Assembly (NCBI GenBank): GCA_036873755.1 | Contig: JAVTVY010019644.1 | Span: 1 to 64,000 of the forward strand | DNA: 64,000 nt | Reading direction: 5' to 3' | Source: Hanleya hanleyi | Taxonomy: Eukaryota; Mollusca; Polyplacophora; Lepidopleurida; Hanleyidae | Program-made: the position numbers and the translations under genes | Part shown: positions 45,641 through 57,172 of the stretch, piece by piece | Layout: each line of letters begins with the position of its first letter | Numbering within the stretch: the first letter of the stretch is position 1 | The notes under the pieces: generated by a model | Database searches by the model: none | What the model was told of the DNA's origin: nothing | The model's input: only the letters and a program-made list of their open reading frames with translations

Positions 45641-46594
45641 TTCTCAATGGCCCAAGGCTGAACCTGACTATATTGGCGTCCCGTGCTTCACGGTCTTTCA
45701 TCGCCAGTATTCCGGGCAGCTGATAAATGTACCTTGACAGACTTATGACATTGTGACTGGCTTGATGAATTGACAGACCTAGGCACAGGAGCTCGTTGCA
45801 ATTACTAATTGATTAATTAGGTTGATTAAGAGCGAAGGATTAAGAAGACACGGGTGCGGTAAGACGATGAAAAGGGTATTAATACCCGTTAAGTTATTTA
45901 GGTGTCTCTGATAGTCGACGTTGGCAGTTTGCTATGGATAAGTTGTTTCTGTCGGGTATTGAAATACCCGAGAATTATTTTACCCTATGTTGAGGCGTTT
46001 ACTCCATCAGACGTCCACGATGCTTATCTATTAATATTGGATGATTTATTTGATTGAGTTCCGGATCTAGTGTGTTTAATTCCCAATACGTCTGTGCGGG
46101 TACTTCATAAACTCCACATGAAGAGCTGCAATAAAAGCGCGGCTGAGATACTAAGGCTACCTCCGAGAATCCACCGTATTCTCGGATTTGACTGTGAGGT
46201 ACCGAGGGAAGCTTTCCTGTAGAGTCATGTTGTTGCTTTTCACTCGCCAGACGTCAATTTGTCCCATCTCTTACATATCGCTCGAATTTATATGTAAATC
46301 ACACTGCTCGGGTGTCTGCGTAGTTTCATAAACATTGCGAGGAATAGCATTTAAGATAAGCTGTACATTGTGTGAAGGTAGCCCTGTAGGGTCTTTTTGA
46401 TGGGTAATGGATTTGACACTTCTCGGATCTAGTTTTGAAAATATATCTTTTTGCTAACACCGGTACAAGTTCTTTTCTGTCAGCATAAAATTATTTTGTC
46501 TTCGGAAATTTTCCCGTCATCTTTCCTGTTTTCTGGAGCATATTTGTCAATATTGCCAAAACTTTGCATATCTAAATCAGGCTTTATTTTTTAG

Positions 46595-46697
46595 TGAGAC
46601 AACGCAACGTCAGTTACGTATCGTGGCCGGAGCACATGGCATAAATCCTCCTGATCGAGATTCACAGATTGCTGACATTCGCACAGCATTTATCACG
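46595..46697 (+). CDS. Gene B exon 3
   Basis: 103 nt, TTTTTTAG acceptor and GTAAGT donor. Two replacements relative to gene A. Confidence 0.88.
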
Positions 46698-47074
46698 GTA
46701 AGTTGCCGTCAACAACTATGGAGAGAACTGTCGTCAAGTAAAAAGAGTGACCGCAGAGAGAGATGAACATTAAAATAGAGAGAGGGATTCAACAATTGGA
46801 TATTTGAATGTGTTCTTATTAACTCATTAACCATGTCTATTAAATCTTTGGATTCCATATCTGATATGCGCCGCACAGCCGGGATTGTAACGGCGTAACA
46901 TATTTAGGGGTTCCTTTTAAACGTCCTGTTATCCCAACAATTGGGAGAAATACTGACATTTTTTTTTCTATGTGAGAAGGGTTCGCCTTTCATATTAAAA
47001 CCTATGTACAGTGGGAAAATGTTTTGATAGGTAACAGTATCATTGTGAGAGGAATGTGGCCATGTCGGTTAGAG

Positions 47075-47635
47075 TTCCGGCCCTGTGCGGCCAGGTGACC
47101 AAAGCCTCTGCCCTGTACAATCAGGTGGTTAAATCTCCTGCCCTGTACATCCAGGTGGTCAGAGCCCTTGCCCTGTACAGTCAGATGGTTAGAGCCCTTG
47201 CCCTGTACAATCAGGTTGTTAAAGCCCTTGCCCTGTACAGTCAGGTGGTTAGAGCCCTTGTCCTGTACAGTCAGATGGTTAGAGCCCTTGCCCTGTACAG
47301 TCAGGTGGTTGGAGCCCTTGCCCTGTACAGTCAGATGTTTAGAGCCCTTGCCGTGTACAGTCCGGTGGTTAGAGCCCTTGTCCTGAACAGCCAGATGGTT
47401 AGAGCCCCTGCCCTGTACAGTCAGATGGCTAGAGCCCTTGTCCTGTACAGTCAGATGGCTAGAGCCCTTGCCCTGTACAGTCAGATGGTTAGAGCCCTAG
47501 TCCTATACAGCCGGGTGGGCAGAGCCCTTGTCCTGTACAGCCAGGTGGTTAGACCCCTACGCTGTACAGTCAGATGGTTAGAGCCCTTGCCCTGTACAGT
47601 CGGGTAGAGCCCCTGCCCTGTATTGTCCGGTGGCC
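47075..47635 (+). repeat. 30-bp minisatellite in intron 3 (unit B)
   Basis: Same unit as in A (13575-14110), about 18 copies with a different order of variant units. Open frames are artefacts. Confidence 0.95.
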
Positions 47636-47704
47636 GGAGCCATTTGGTTACGATGGTACCGGTCTCTTCAGGCCACTATAGGATGTTCCATTTCACCTTT
47701 CCAG

Positions 47705-47861
47705 CCCTTTGGAATTACGAGATTATTTGACGTGGTGCTCCTGCTGCTCGATCGCGAAGTCAACACGAATCGCTCAGATATCGCCACCATTGAGATCGCT
47801 AGAGGAAACGACTCCTTTATCGGCCAGCAGTGTGTCATCACCGGATGGGGCTCAAGACAAG
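47705..47861 (+). CDS. Gene B exon 4 (catalytic Asp)
   Basis: 157 nt; LFDVVLLLLDREV with Asp102 kept and CVITGWGS. Confidence 0.9.
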
Positions 47862-48949
47862 GTATGCATTATTAGTGCTATATATGGCACTATCGACCAC
47901 TTTGCCATATTTCTTTACCATAGGACCTGAATAAGTTCCTCCTCATTTACTTTACCCCAATCCCACTGACCTAAGTACCTGTGGATATTAAGTGTATAAC
48001 AAGGTGATATCTAAACCATGGCGACTAGACCGAAAGTGACCGCATCAAAAAAAAAAACAAAAAAAAAGAAAAAAAAAGCCGATATTGGGAATTTATTTAT
48101 GGACTAAGTCACGGTTCTACATTCTCCGTCACATCCAATGTGGTTTAGGAGAACGGACTCTTTGTAAATTATTGAATTATCTACGATACTATGATTTGGA
48201 TATTCCCCCCCACCCTGATATTATGCTATGCCATGGGTAAATTCAAATGACGGGGTACCACAATAGTGATGTTTTCGTAGTTTTCCGTCAAGTTTTACTT
48301 TTTTACATTTTCTGCTTGTCCCCAGAATAGCTCCTGGACAGACCTTTGCAAAATTTTAATTACGGTCATCGAAAGTGAATATCGAGTGGCGAAGTATTAA
48401 AGTAAGACTATCATACAAAGACAATTTCTTCTTCTATTTGAGGCAGTTTACTGGTACCAAAAGTGTTTACTACAATATCGTTCCCCTCACCTCTCCCAAT
48501 ATAAGTCCTTATTTCAGGCAAAGTAAATGAGTAGATAATTACCGACTACATTGCTCGTGTGTAATGTATATTCAGAGCAGCAGTACCAGTCTAAACCTTT
48601 TCTGAGTAAGCCGGCTGCAAAAGACACAGTACGTCGAATCGAATGACTTAAATTAGTTCGTTTGAATGGAATTTCCTCCATTCTGGCGATTATTGCATAA
48701 GATAAATCCTATGCATATGATCGATGCAATGCTGTTTGTTAGAAGGGTTGACTATACATTTGCAGCTTACACGAAAAATCTGAAAAAGACCTTCGAGCGT
48801 TGTGTAATTAGGTAATGCAAATCGGGATCTTTTTTCCTTCGTAACGAGTATCTAAAGCTGAAAATTGCGGATTGGTGATATCAAGGTTTCTCAACAATTG
48901 TAGCATACAAATAACCGTCATCGTACCAATAATATATGTTGCATTGTAG

Positions 48950-49092
48950 GTCAGAGACCAGTGGTTACTCATCTACTGCAGGAGGCCAAGATGAAAGTAC
49001 TGTCCAATAGAGAGTGTCAACAAGCCGGGACGCCAGTATTTCTATCACAAATTTGCGTCTGGAATAAACCCAGAAGGACCTCTACCTGTTTT
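48950..49092 (+). CDS. Gene B exon 5
   Basis: 143 nt; ends at STCF before a GTAAGC donor as in gene A, but no GDSGGP exon follows. It shows more replacements than other exons. Confidence 0.9.
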
Positions 49093-49237
49093 GTAAGCAT
49101 TATTAAGACCAAAATCAGTGTGTTGTTTCTGGCCAGACCCGCGAAAAATTTATTTGAATCTTAATATTATCCTATTTTACTGATTATCTGATTATGTCAT
49201 AGTATTTTACTTCCCAAGACGAAACATTCATTTACAG

Positions 49238-49291
49238 CGCTATATCAACAAGTGGCATCATTGCCAAGCAAAACCAAATTCGAGCATATGA
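49238..49291 (+). CDS. Candidate alternative terminal exon of gene B
   Basis: CATTTACAG acceptor, 17 codons (RYINKWHHCQAKPNSSI) and TGA, matching 15712-15765 of gene A in frame and length. It would provide the only closed reading frame after exon 5 in gene B. No transcript evidence is available. Confidence 0.3.
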   Translation, partial: RYINKWHHCQAKPNSSI

Positions 49292-49536
49292 ACCAGGAAG
49301 AAGGATTCAGAAGATGCCCATAAAATGGTTTCGTGTAACACCGACTACACAGTTGGTTTGTTCATTTCAGGCTTCATTGAGGATGCCGCTTGAAGTTATG
49401 TTCAGTTCAATTCTGGAAGCAACAATGAAATCAATTTTCTATTACGTGTGGCTGTTGGGGCACAAATCTGCAAAATCAGCGGAATGTTTCCTCTGCTCTT
49501 ACAGACAAGATTTCTATCTAATTATTCTTGAGAGGA

Positions 49537-50172
49537 GACACGGATTTGTATTGGTACTTAACAAGAGTAGGTCAAGACGACCTGTTCATATTTTACCTAA
49601 ATATAATAATATAATGCTATGACATGAAATAAAACACATACTCGCACGTCTTTGTATTGGTACTTAACAAGAGTAGGTCAAGACGACCTGTTCATATTTT
49701 ACCTAAATATAATAATATAATGCTATGTCATGAAATAAAACACATAATCGCACGTCTTTGTATTGGTATTTAACAAGAGTAGGTCAAGACGACCTGTTCA
49801 TATTTTACCTAAATATAATAATATAATGCTATGTCATGAAATAAAACACATAATCGCACGTCTTTGTATTGGTACTTAGTAGGTCAAGACGACCTGTTCA
49901 TATTTTACCTAAATATAATAATATAATGCTATGTCATGAAATAAAACACATAATCGCACGTCTTTGTATTGGTACTTAACAAGAGTAGGTCAAGACGACC
50001 TGTTCATATTTTACCTAAATATAATAATATAATGCTATGACATGAAATAAAACACATAATCGCACGGATTTGTATTGGTACTTAACAAGAGTAGGTCAAG
50101 ACGACCTGTTCATATTCTACCTAAATATAATAATATAATGCTATGACATGAAATAAAACACATAATCGCACG
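49537..50172 (+). repeat. 106-bp tandem array expanded only in B
   Basis: About six units of 100-106 bp (gcacgtctttgtattggtac, then an aggtcaagacgacct palindrome, then catgaaataaaacacataat). Unit A has one copy (15963-16050). Each unit carries AATAAA, so the array multiplies a possible poly(A) signal downstream of the candidate terminal exon. Confidence 0.92.
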
Positions 50173-50213
50173 GATTTGTATTTTGATTGTAGTTATGCAA
50201 TGACATTTTTGAG

Positions 50214-51440
50214 TTACAAACGTCTGATCCGTCATTCATAATTCAGCCGTCGCCCATTAATATCTGCGTCCATAATTCAAAGACCTATTCCATATTCAAT
50301 ATAACAGCATTAGCCCCATATTCAGAAAGACAATCATAGTATACATGAAAAACTAGATCATTTTCTATGTCTGTCTATGTCTATCAAAACTAAACGGCTG
50401 TTTCTAACACGTTTAATAAGTCTGTTCATGAATTGTCCAATTCGAATGTCACGAAATCACCAACATGTTATTAACCATCATCATCGTCGTCATTCGCGTT
50501 CTTTGATGGAGCTTTTTGGGGTTTCTGCATGGTTCACCTGTCATGCAATTGCAAGCTTCTGTGCATGGCACCTCAGCTCAACCAGTCCAACTGGAGCAGG
50601 ATCTTTGGATATTGGGATGGGTTGGAGAGATATATCTGTGGAGGTTCATACCCACCTTCACTGGATTTGAAGGAAACTACAGATAGCCCTACAGGCATAT
50701 CATATTTAGATCTATATCTCTATAAAAATGAAGCGGGCATTCTCTCTCGTCGGCTTTATGACAAAAGAGATGATTACAATTTCGACATCGTAAACTATCC
50801 CTTTCTGGACAGTAATAGTCCAGTGGGGCCTGCATATGGCGTATACATATCTCGCCTAGTAGCATTTGCTAGATCCTGTGTTAAATGTAACGATTTTAAT
50901 CAACGTCACAAAACATTGTTGTAGAAACTTATAAAACAGGCCTATTTTACCAAGCGCCTCCACTCAAAGTTTCTCAAATTTGGCGATACATATCGCATGC
51001 TGATAGCAAAATACGAGCGTAGCGTGCAACATCTATGTCGTTACGTTTCGTAACTTGTGTCTAATTCCGCTTAACCCGGGGCTAGGGGCCGTATGAACCC
51101 ATGTACTTCAAGATCCTCATGGTGCTCATATTAACAATCACAATCAAAGCGTGACTGAGACACATCATTCTCTAGATGACGACTTTACAACGATTATTAT
51201 GGATTAAGAATACTGATCAGCGACACAGATTTTATATTTTTGGAATATCATGATGTCTTGTCGGCATCATTGAAAACTGTTGACCGCTTCTCTCTTGCAG
51301 GAAACTAGCCTATGTTTATCTATACTATGATTGTCTTTTTGAACTTGGTGCTAATATTGTTATATGGAATATGGTATAGGTCTTTGGATTATGGACAAGG
51401 ATATTCTTTAATGGACGACGGCTGAATTATGAATGACGGA
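50214..51440. mobile_element. Penelope-like fragment in intron 5 of gene B
   Basis: Collinear with 16094-17320: inverted tails around an RT C-terminal fragment (50655-51045) with the shared TAG at about 50922. Confidence 0.78.
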
Positions 51441-51459
51441 GTAAACGGTTGTAATCCAT

Positions 51460-51751
51460 CCACTTGCTTTTTCTGGTATTCATCTTTCTGGAGTTTCTTG
51501 AAAGCTGTCCTCTTGCCGATGCCTCTCAAGGCACTCGTCGAGTTACATCCGGTAAGCCCATGAAAAGACGGGAGTACTTTGCATACTTCAGTACCAATGA
51601 TAAAGACTATTTCTTGGATTGGGTTGTAGCATAGCCTTTGCCTCACACCAGTATGAAACCAAAGTTTGTGGCACATCATTGTGGTGTACATATATATACA
51701 CATGACTGGAACGTCTGTGTCTGGTGATTGTGTGGATGCAATAGAAATCAT
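51460..51751 (-). pseudogene. FEN1-like-motif repeat gene, minus copy (unit B, uninterrupted)
   Basis: One open piece with SPDTDVPVM, YNPIQEIVFIIGTEVCKVLP, FHGLTGCNSTSALRGIGKR and TAFKKLQKDEYQK. This is the version without the LINE and shows the spacing of the acidic block and the GCxxTSAxxGIGKxTA block most clearly. Start and end of the original gene are not visible. Confidence 0.6.
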
Positions 51752-52089
51752 GTGTCTGCTGCTTCATGGTCAGACTCCAGTGATGACCAATCTGATAAAA
51801 TCAAGGCAGGAGAATGTAAGCGACGAGGGTTTTTCTACAGCACTGGTGATCAAGAAATTAGAATCCAGTCCGCTCCTGCTCAACCAATGAGATAAGTACA
51901 CCAAGAATCCAAAAAAACAAAACAAACCTGAGTGCATTTCTTTGTGAACGGTGATGCCAGACTGCGCCAGAAAACCCGAAACCAGACTATCAGTTGGTCC
52001 TTAATGTGCAAGCTGATCATAACAGGCCACGTACGTGACAAATCTGGCAGCACTGGTGTCTGATCATGCGCACATAGCCTAATATGGCC

Positions 52090-52800
52090 ATTCACAGGTG
52101 ATCGTCGAGTCACCGGACACAAACATTGCAGTCATGTGTACACATATGTACACCACAATAATGTCCACAAACTTTGGTTTCGTACTGGTATGAAGCAAAG
52201 ACAACGCTACATCCCAATCCACGAAATAGTCGCTGCCATTGGTCCAGAAGTATGCAAAGCACTTCCATTCTTGCATGCACTCACAGGATGTGAACCGTCA
52301 AGTGCCTTCAATGGCATCTGGAAGAAGACAGATTTGAGGAAACTCCAGAAATATGAAAACCAGCAAAAGCAATTGTTCAAGCTAGGAGATATCATCTCAC
52401 CGACAGAGGCTACTATAAAAGCATGCGAACGTTTCGTATGATCCCTCTACACAACACCTCGGGAAGCTAGCGACAAAGCAGACAAAATCAAATATTGGAT
52501 GTTCAGTCAGAAATAGCAATGGAGTGAATGCATCTCACCAACTTCTGACAGTACCCGACTGCACATTCATTGAGCTAACTGCCAGTCTTTTATCAGAAAG
52601 GCATCACAGCTCGCCAACCAAGGGTTGCAAGCGCCAGGTGGCAATGGTTCCAACCCACCCTAATGTCCAGCTGAGTTGGTTGAGCTGACATGCCACCGCA
52701 GCCACATATGTGTCTGCAAAAGCACCGAGATACCATTGAAGAGACCACTGAGAGGTGAACCATGCAGAGACTCAAACAAAGTATTTTGGTTGGATGCCAT
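52090..52800 (+). pseudogene. FEN1-like-motif repeat gene, plus copy (unit B)
   Basis: Counterpart of 19920-20650: IPIHEIVAAIGPEVCKALP, LHALTGCEPSSAFNGI and KLQKYENQQKQLFKLGD; it reads to ACERFV and a TGA at about 52439, followed by degraded sequence. Confidence 0.6.
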
Positions 52801-52873
52801 TCAAATTGAATAATTCACACACTATTTAAACAATGCCGTTTCGTTTTTTATGGACATGGACACAGTAAAATGA

Positions 52874-53026
52874 TTAGTCTGTAGAAGAAAGGATCAAACA
52901 CCTGTTCTTGTCGGCTTGGCTTCAACAGCCTTCAAGAGGTGCGCTGCCACCAAACCAAATGTCTTCTCTCGAATCTCCATATATCGCAACTGGATCCGCC
53001 TTGTATTAACAAACATAGAGTTGTAG
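52874..53026 (+). pseudogene. Gene B exon 6 remnant
   Basis: 51 open codons from LVCRRKDQ to the TAG stop, matching 22128-22280 of gene A with several replacements. No acceptor AG and no Ser195 motif precede it. Confidence 0.9.
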
Positions 53027-53997
53027 ATACATTCAATGCAAATAAATCATATAAGATTACTTGATTTAGTGGAGAGGTGTATTTGATATCATTGATATTA
53101 CGGATGCTATCTTCACGGAACACCGAATTTCTTTTTTTTCAAACTTATCTCGGGCTCTGAGATAACATGTCGCGCCTGCCCTCTTCGGATCTGTTATGAA
53201 GCCTTTTCGAAATTCGTAAATGAAACGGGGCTGAAAATAACCGAAAGAAGGACACACATGTTCACATACGTTAGTCCTCCTAGCGCGAAACAGACAGGAA
53301 TAATTTGGATTCAGAAAACGTAGCAGATTTTTTTCGTTTCACTATAGCAGTGCCTTGTAAAAAACTCATTACGTATTGAGAAATCGCTGAATTACTTCGA
53401 ATATAATATTACCTTAATGGAAGTGGATTCAAATCCGATGAATTAGCTTCATCTTCTCTGTAACAAGCCGCCAACGTCTCACAGAAATAAAATGACATTC
53501 CCATGAAGTTATAAGTATTGTCTGTAATGTCCTTGTAATGCCCATATATGGTATATATTTCGAACTAGCTGCATCGTAGGACCGGGTTCGGGAGAAACCC
53601 AGTCACAGGAATTTTAGTTTATTCCGTCCAATTCAGCGCATATTGAAAATTTCGTCCTTGCCAACCGTTCTGGAGGACTGAATCTCTTTATACGGTGACG
53701 TCAGGGGAGTAGGCCTATTGATGCTTGCAAAACATCTTCAAGTCAACAGCTTAATAGTGTCGGTAGATTTGTTACGCTGGAGTCGTGGCTATCCTTTTAA
53801 ACACTTCAACAAAAGTAAGTTCCCCAAAATGTAGCCCCATATTTTCGAAGATATTTGCTTCAGTGCGATGAAATTTCTTACACATCATCGGATTGTATCA
53901 AGTTTGAACCTGCTGAATGAGCATGCGCAAAGTTCAAGTCGGGTGCATTTCAAAAGTTGCAGGGAATATTTTTATCACGATTATCGCAGCCATACGG
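53027..53997. other. 3' flank of gene B
   Basis: Matches 22281-23263 of unit A. No gene seen. Confidence 0.7.
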
Positions 53998-54130
53998 TAC
54001 GGAAGCGTATTAGTGCCAGTGTGAAAAAAAAATTCCGAGATTTATCTCCTAATTAGGACTTATTATCTCCTAATTAGGAGAAAATTATCTCCTAATTAGG
54101 GCTTATTATCTCCTAATTAGGACTTATTGT

Positions 54131-55680
54131 CCTCCGCCACGAAGTGGTGGGAGGACTTGGAAATGCTAGCCGTCCGTCCTTCCGTCCGTCCTTCCGTCCG
54201 TCCCTCCGTCCGTCCTTCCGTCCGTCCGTCCGTCCGTCCCACATCTTGTGAACGCGATATCTTGAGAACAATTCGACCAATCGACTTCAAACTTGAGAAG
54301 GTGCTTCACATCAGTTAGACGGCCATTGGTATTGATTTTCACTGAGGTACGTAATCCAAGATGGCCGCCATCGACCATATTGGATTCTGTCCGTCCCACA
54401 TCTTGTGAACGCGATATCTCAAGAACAATTTGACCGATTGACTTCAAACTTGAGAAGGTGCTTCACATCAGTTAGACGGCCATTGGTGTTGATTTTCACT
54501 GAAGTACGTAATCCAAGATGGCCGCCATCGACCATATTGGATTCTGTTCGTCCCACATCTTGTGAACGCGATATCTCAAGAACATTTCCACCAATCAACT
54601 TCAAGCTTGGGAATGTTCTTCACATCAGTCAGACGGCCATTGGTATTGATTTTCACTGAGGTACGTAATCCAAGATGGCTGCCATTGACCATATTGGATT
54701 CCATCCGTCCCAGATCTTGTGAACACGATATCTCGAGAACAATTCAACTAATCGACTTCAAACTTGGGAAGGTTCTTCACATCAGTTAGACGGCCATTGG
54801 TATTTATTTTCACTGAGGTACGTAATCCAAGATGGCTGCCATCGACCATATTGGATTCTGTCCATCCCACATCTTGTGAACGCGATATCTCAAGAACATT
54901 TCCACCAATCAACTTCAAGCTTGGGAATGTTCTTCACATCAGTTAAACGGCCATTGGGATATCTCGACAACAGTTTGACCAATCCACTTCAAACTTGAGA
55001 ATGTGCTTCGCATCAGTTAAACGGCCATTGGTTTTGATTTTCACTGAGATACGTAATCCAAGATGGCTGCCATGGACCATATTGGATTCACTCCATTCCA
55101 CGATATCTCAAAAACAAATCAACCAATCGACTTCAAACTAGGGAAGGTTTTTTCACATCAGTTAGACGGCCATTGGTATTGGTTTTCACTGAGGTACATA
55201 ATCCAAGATGGCTGCCATTGACCATATTGGATTCTGTCCATCCCACATCTTGTGAACGCGATATCTCGACAACAATTTGACCAATCAACTTCAAACTCGA
55301 GACGGTGCTTCACATCAGTTAGACAGCGATTGGTATTGATTTTCATTGAGGTAGTATGTAATCCAAGATGGCTGCCATTGACCATCTTGGATTTCACTCA
55401 CCCATATTGTACCCATCTGTGTTATGAGCGCGATATCTTGATCTATTCCACTCATCGATTTATAAACCTCACCATCCACAAATCCATATACAACTACAGA
55501 CTTACATTCCAGTGTTACACTACCCATTACTGCTTCCCAAACCTCCTCAAATTGTCTCAACAATTCCAGATGAACGTCTCTTTCCACATACACATATCAA
55601 CTTTCCAAGTTATATTTAAGGAGATATTGGAAGCGTATATGCTGTATGCTCTCAAACAGGCTACTTGGCGGAGGACCTGC
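54131..55680 (+). repeat. 155-bp tandem repeat array with GTCC-rich head
   Basis: After cctccgccacgaagtggtggg and a (gtccgtcctt)n tract (54168-54240) come about seven units of roughly 155 bp (cacatcttgtgaacgcgata, cttcaaacttgagaaggtgc, gtaatccaagatggc.gcca). The array ends near 55400 and a matching ggcggaggacctgc closes the block. Small open frames are repeat artefacts. Confidence 0.9.
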
Positions 55681-55689
55681 TAGCTACTC

Positions 55690-55910
55690 AGCTTGTTATC
55701 TCCTAATTAGGAGATAATTAGGTGATAATTATCTCCTAATTAGGTGATAATTATCTCCTAATTAGGACTTATTATCTCCTAATTAGGACTTAATATCTCC
55801 TAATTAGGACTTATCTCCTAATTAGGACTTATTATCTCCTAATTAGGACTTAATATCTCCTAATTAGTAGAAAATTATCTCCTAATTAGGAGATAATTAT
55901 CTATGGGCTA
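55690..55910. repeat. CTAATTAGG repeat block
   Basis: Ten or more copies of ttatctcctaattagg, including the palindrome tctcctaattaggaga. It is related to the insertion ends at 54030-54125 and 57280-57500. Confidence 0.9.
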
Positions 55911-56097
55911 TAGGATACAAGGTGCACCACAGGTGTGTGTGCGCATGCGTACGATGACGTCACTTCCGAGCTCCAAGAGCTCCAAGCTCTGGCTCCGGAG
56001 CTACGGGAGTGAGGCATGCCCAACGCTCGTCTTAAGGCAGTGATGCCCTAAACGCAGTGACGCTCTAACGCTAGTGAGTGAGTGAGCGAGTGAGCGA

Positions 56098-56325
56098 ATG
56101 CGCGGGCTTCGAGCTCCCGACTGCCCCATCCACGAGCTGAATGACGACCCCACGCACAGGTCCATCATGAAGACCAAGCGTCACTTGGAAGAGTATATGG
56201 GGTTACCACCCACCGAGGCTCTGGAAAATGCAATCAGAATGCGCAAACAACTGTTTCAGGACATGCTGACTGAACGGTATCCTGGCCTGCCCGTCAATGC
56301 TTACGTCACACCGAAAGAAGATTGA
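56098..56325 (+). CDS. Small protein of unknown function in the composite insertion
   Basis: 75 codons, ATG after a gagcgagtgagcga repeat, stop TGA, followed 95 bp later by AATAAA (about 56420). The product is hydrophilic with a likely helix (MKTKRHLEEYM to ALENAIRMRKQLF). Codon use looks protein-like and GC is higher than nearby repeats. It lies just downstream of a gcgcatgcgt...tgacgtcacttccg segment like those in the Polinton-type arms, so it may be a captured or virus-derived gene. No family recognised. Confidence 0.45.
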   Translation: MRGLRAPDCPIHELNDDPTHRSIMKTKRHLEEYMGLPPTEALENAIRMRKQLFQDMLTERYPGLPVNAYVTPKED

Positions 56326-56702
56326 AGGAAGGCTTCTGATTGGACAAGAGCCTACTTGAAGTGTAAACATACCCAACGCGGCTCACCCAGGATGGGTATG
56401 ATGAACTGGAGGGGAAAATAAAATGATTGACCTGTCATCCTTGTTGTTTTCTCATCGGTATCATGGTATTATGACGCAAGGGAATCGACGACCAGCGTAT
56501 TAAAATCTCGTTGACAAGGGACTACTTTCTGTGCGCGGAGGCTTCTCCACGGACATGACCGCATCACCGTCGGACTTGACCACATCATCCCGGAGGAATA
56601 CATCCTCAGACGTCACTTGTGGTCACGTGACCGGAAGTGGCCTTTGCCGGAACTATAGCAGGCCTTGACCTTTCCATTGGGGTAAACCATTCTTTGCATA
56701 AC

Positions 56703-57172
56703 AACCTATCGCATGCTGATAGCAAAATACGAACGTAGCGTGCAAGATCTATGGCGCTACGTTTCGTAACTTGTGTCTAATTCCGCTTAACCCGGGGCTA
56801 GGGGCCGTATGAACCCATGTACTTCAAGATCCTCATGGTACTCATATGAACAGTCACAATCAAAGCGTGACTGAGATACATCATTCTTTAGATGACGACT
56901 TTACAACGAATATTATGGATTAAGAATACTGATCAGCGATACGGATTTGATATTTTTGGAACATCATGATGTCTTGCCGGCATCATTGAAAACTGTTGAC
57001 CGCTTCTCTCTTGCAGGAAACAAGCCTATGTTTATGTATACTATGATTGTCTTTTTGAATTTGGTGCTAATACTGTTATATGGAATATGGAATAGGTCTT
57101 TGGATTATGGACGCGGATATTCTCTAATGGACGACGGCTGGATTATGAATGACGGACTTGACGCTTGTAATT
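56703..57172 (+). mobile_element. Penelope-like 3' tail fragment
   Basis: The last codons of the RT fragment (RMLIAKYERSVQDLWRYV) and the whole tail to ttgacgcttgtaat match 2150-1758 (reverse), 16860-17320 and 50980-51440. Confidence 0.85.

Larger units (their letters stand above)
41857..53026 (+). pseudogene. S1-family serine protease gene B, catalytic-Ser exon truncated
   Basis: Exons 41857-41911, 43404-43599, 46595-46697, 47705-47861 and 48950-49092 are open, keep splice sites and phases, and encode the signal peptide, LIVAG, TALHC, LFDVVLLLL and SQICVW. The last exon is only a remnant (52874-53026): a deletion fused aaaatgatt of intron 5 to the Leu-Val-Cys codons, removing the acceptor and GDSGGP. 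Many A/B differences are replacements (for example GIGAQ to GKGAR, GERY to GKRY). Because other exons carry no stop, the deletion is either recent or the locus makes a shorter product through the candidate terminal exon at 49238. Not a functional protease as read. Confidence 0.88.

Noticed and set aside
49314..49622. 102-codon frame after gene B exon 5
   Set aside because: The matching region in unit A is broken by indels; it lies in what would be 3' untranslated sequence.
54127..55397. Open frames in the GTCC tract and 155-bp array
   Set aside because: Repeat-derived; the same peptide recurs unit after unit in both orientations.
55690..55910. CRISPR-like regular array (CTAATTAGG blocks)
   Set aside because: Units are adjacent with no unique spacers, the context is eukaryotic, and the same sequence forms ends of a MITE family.
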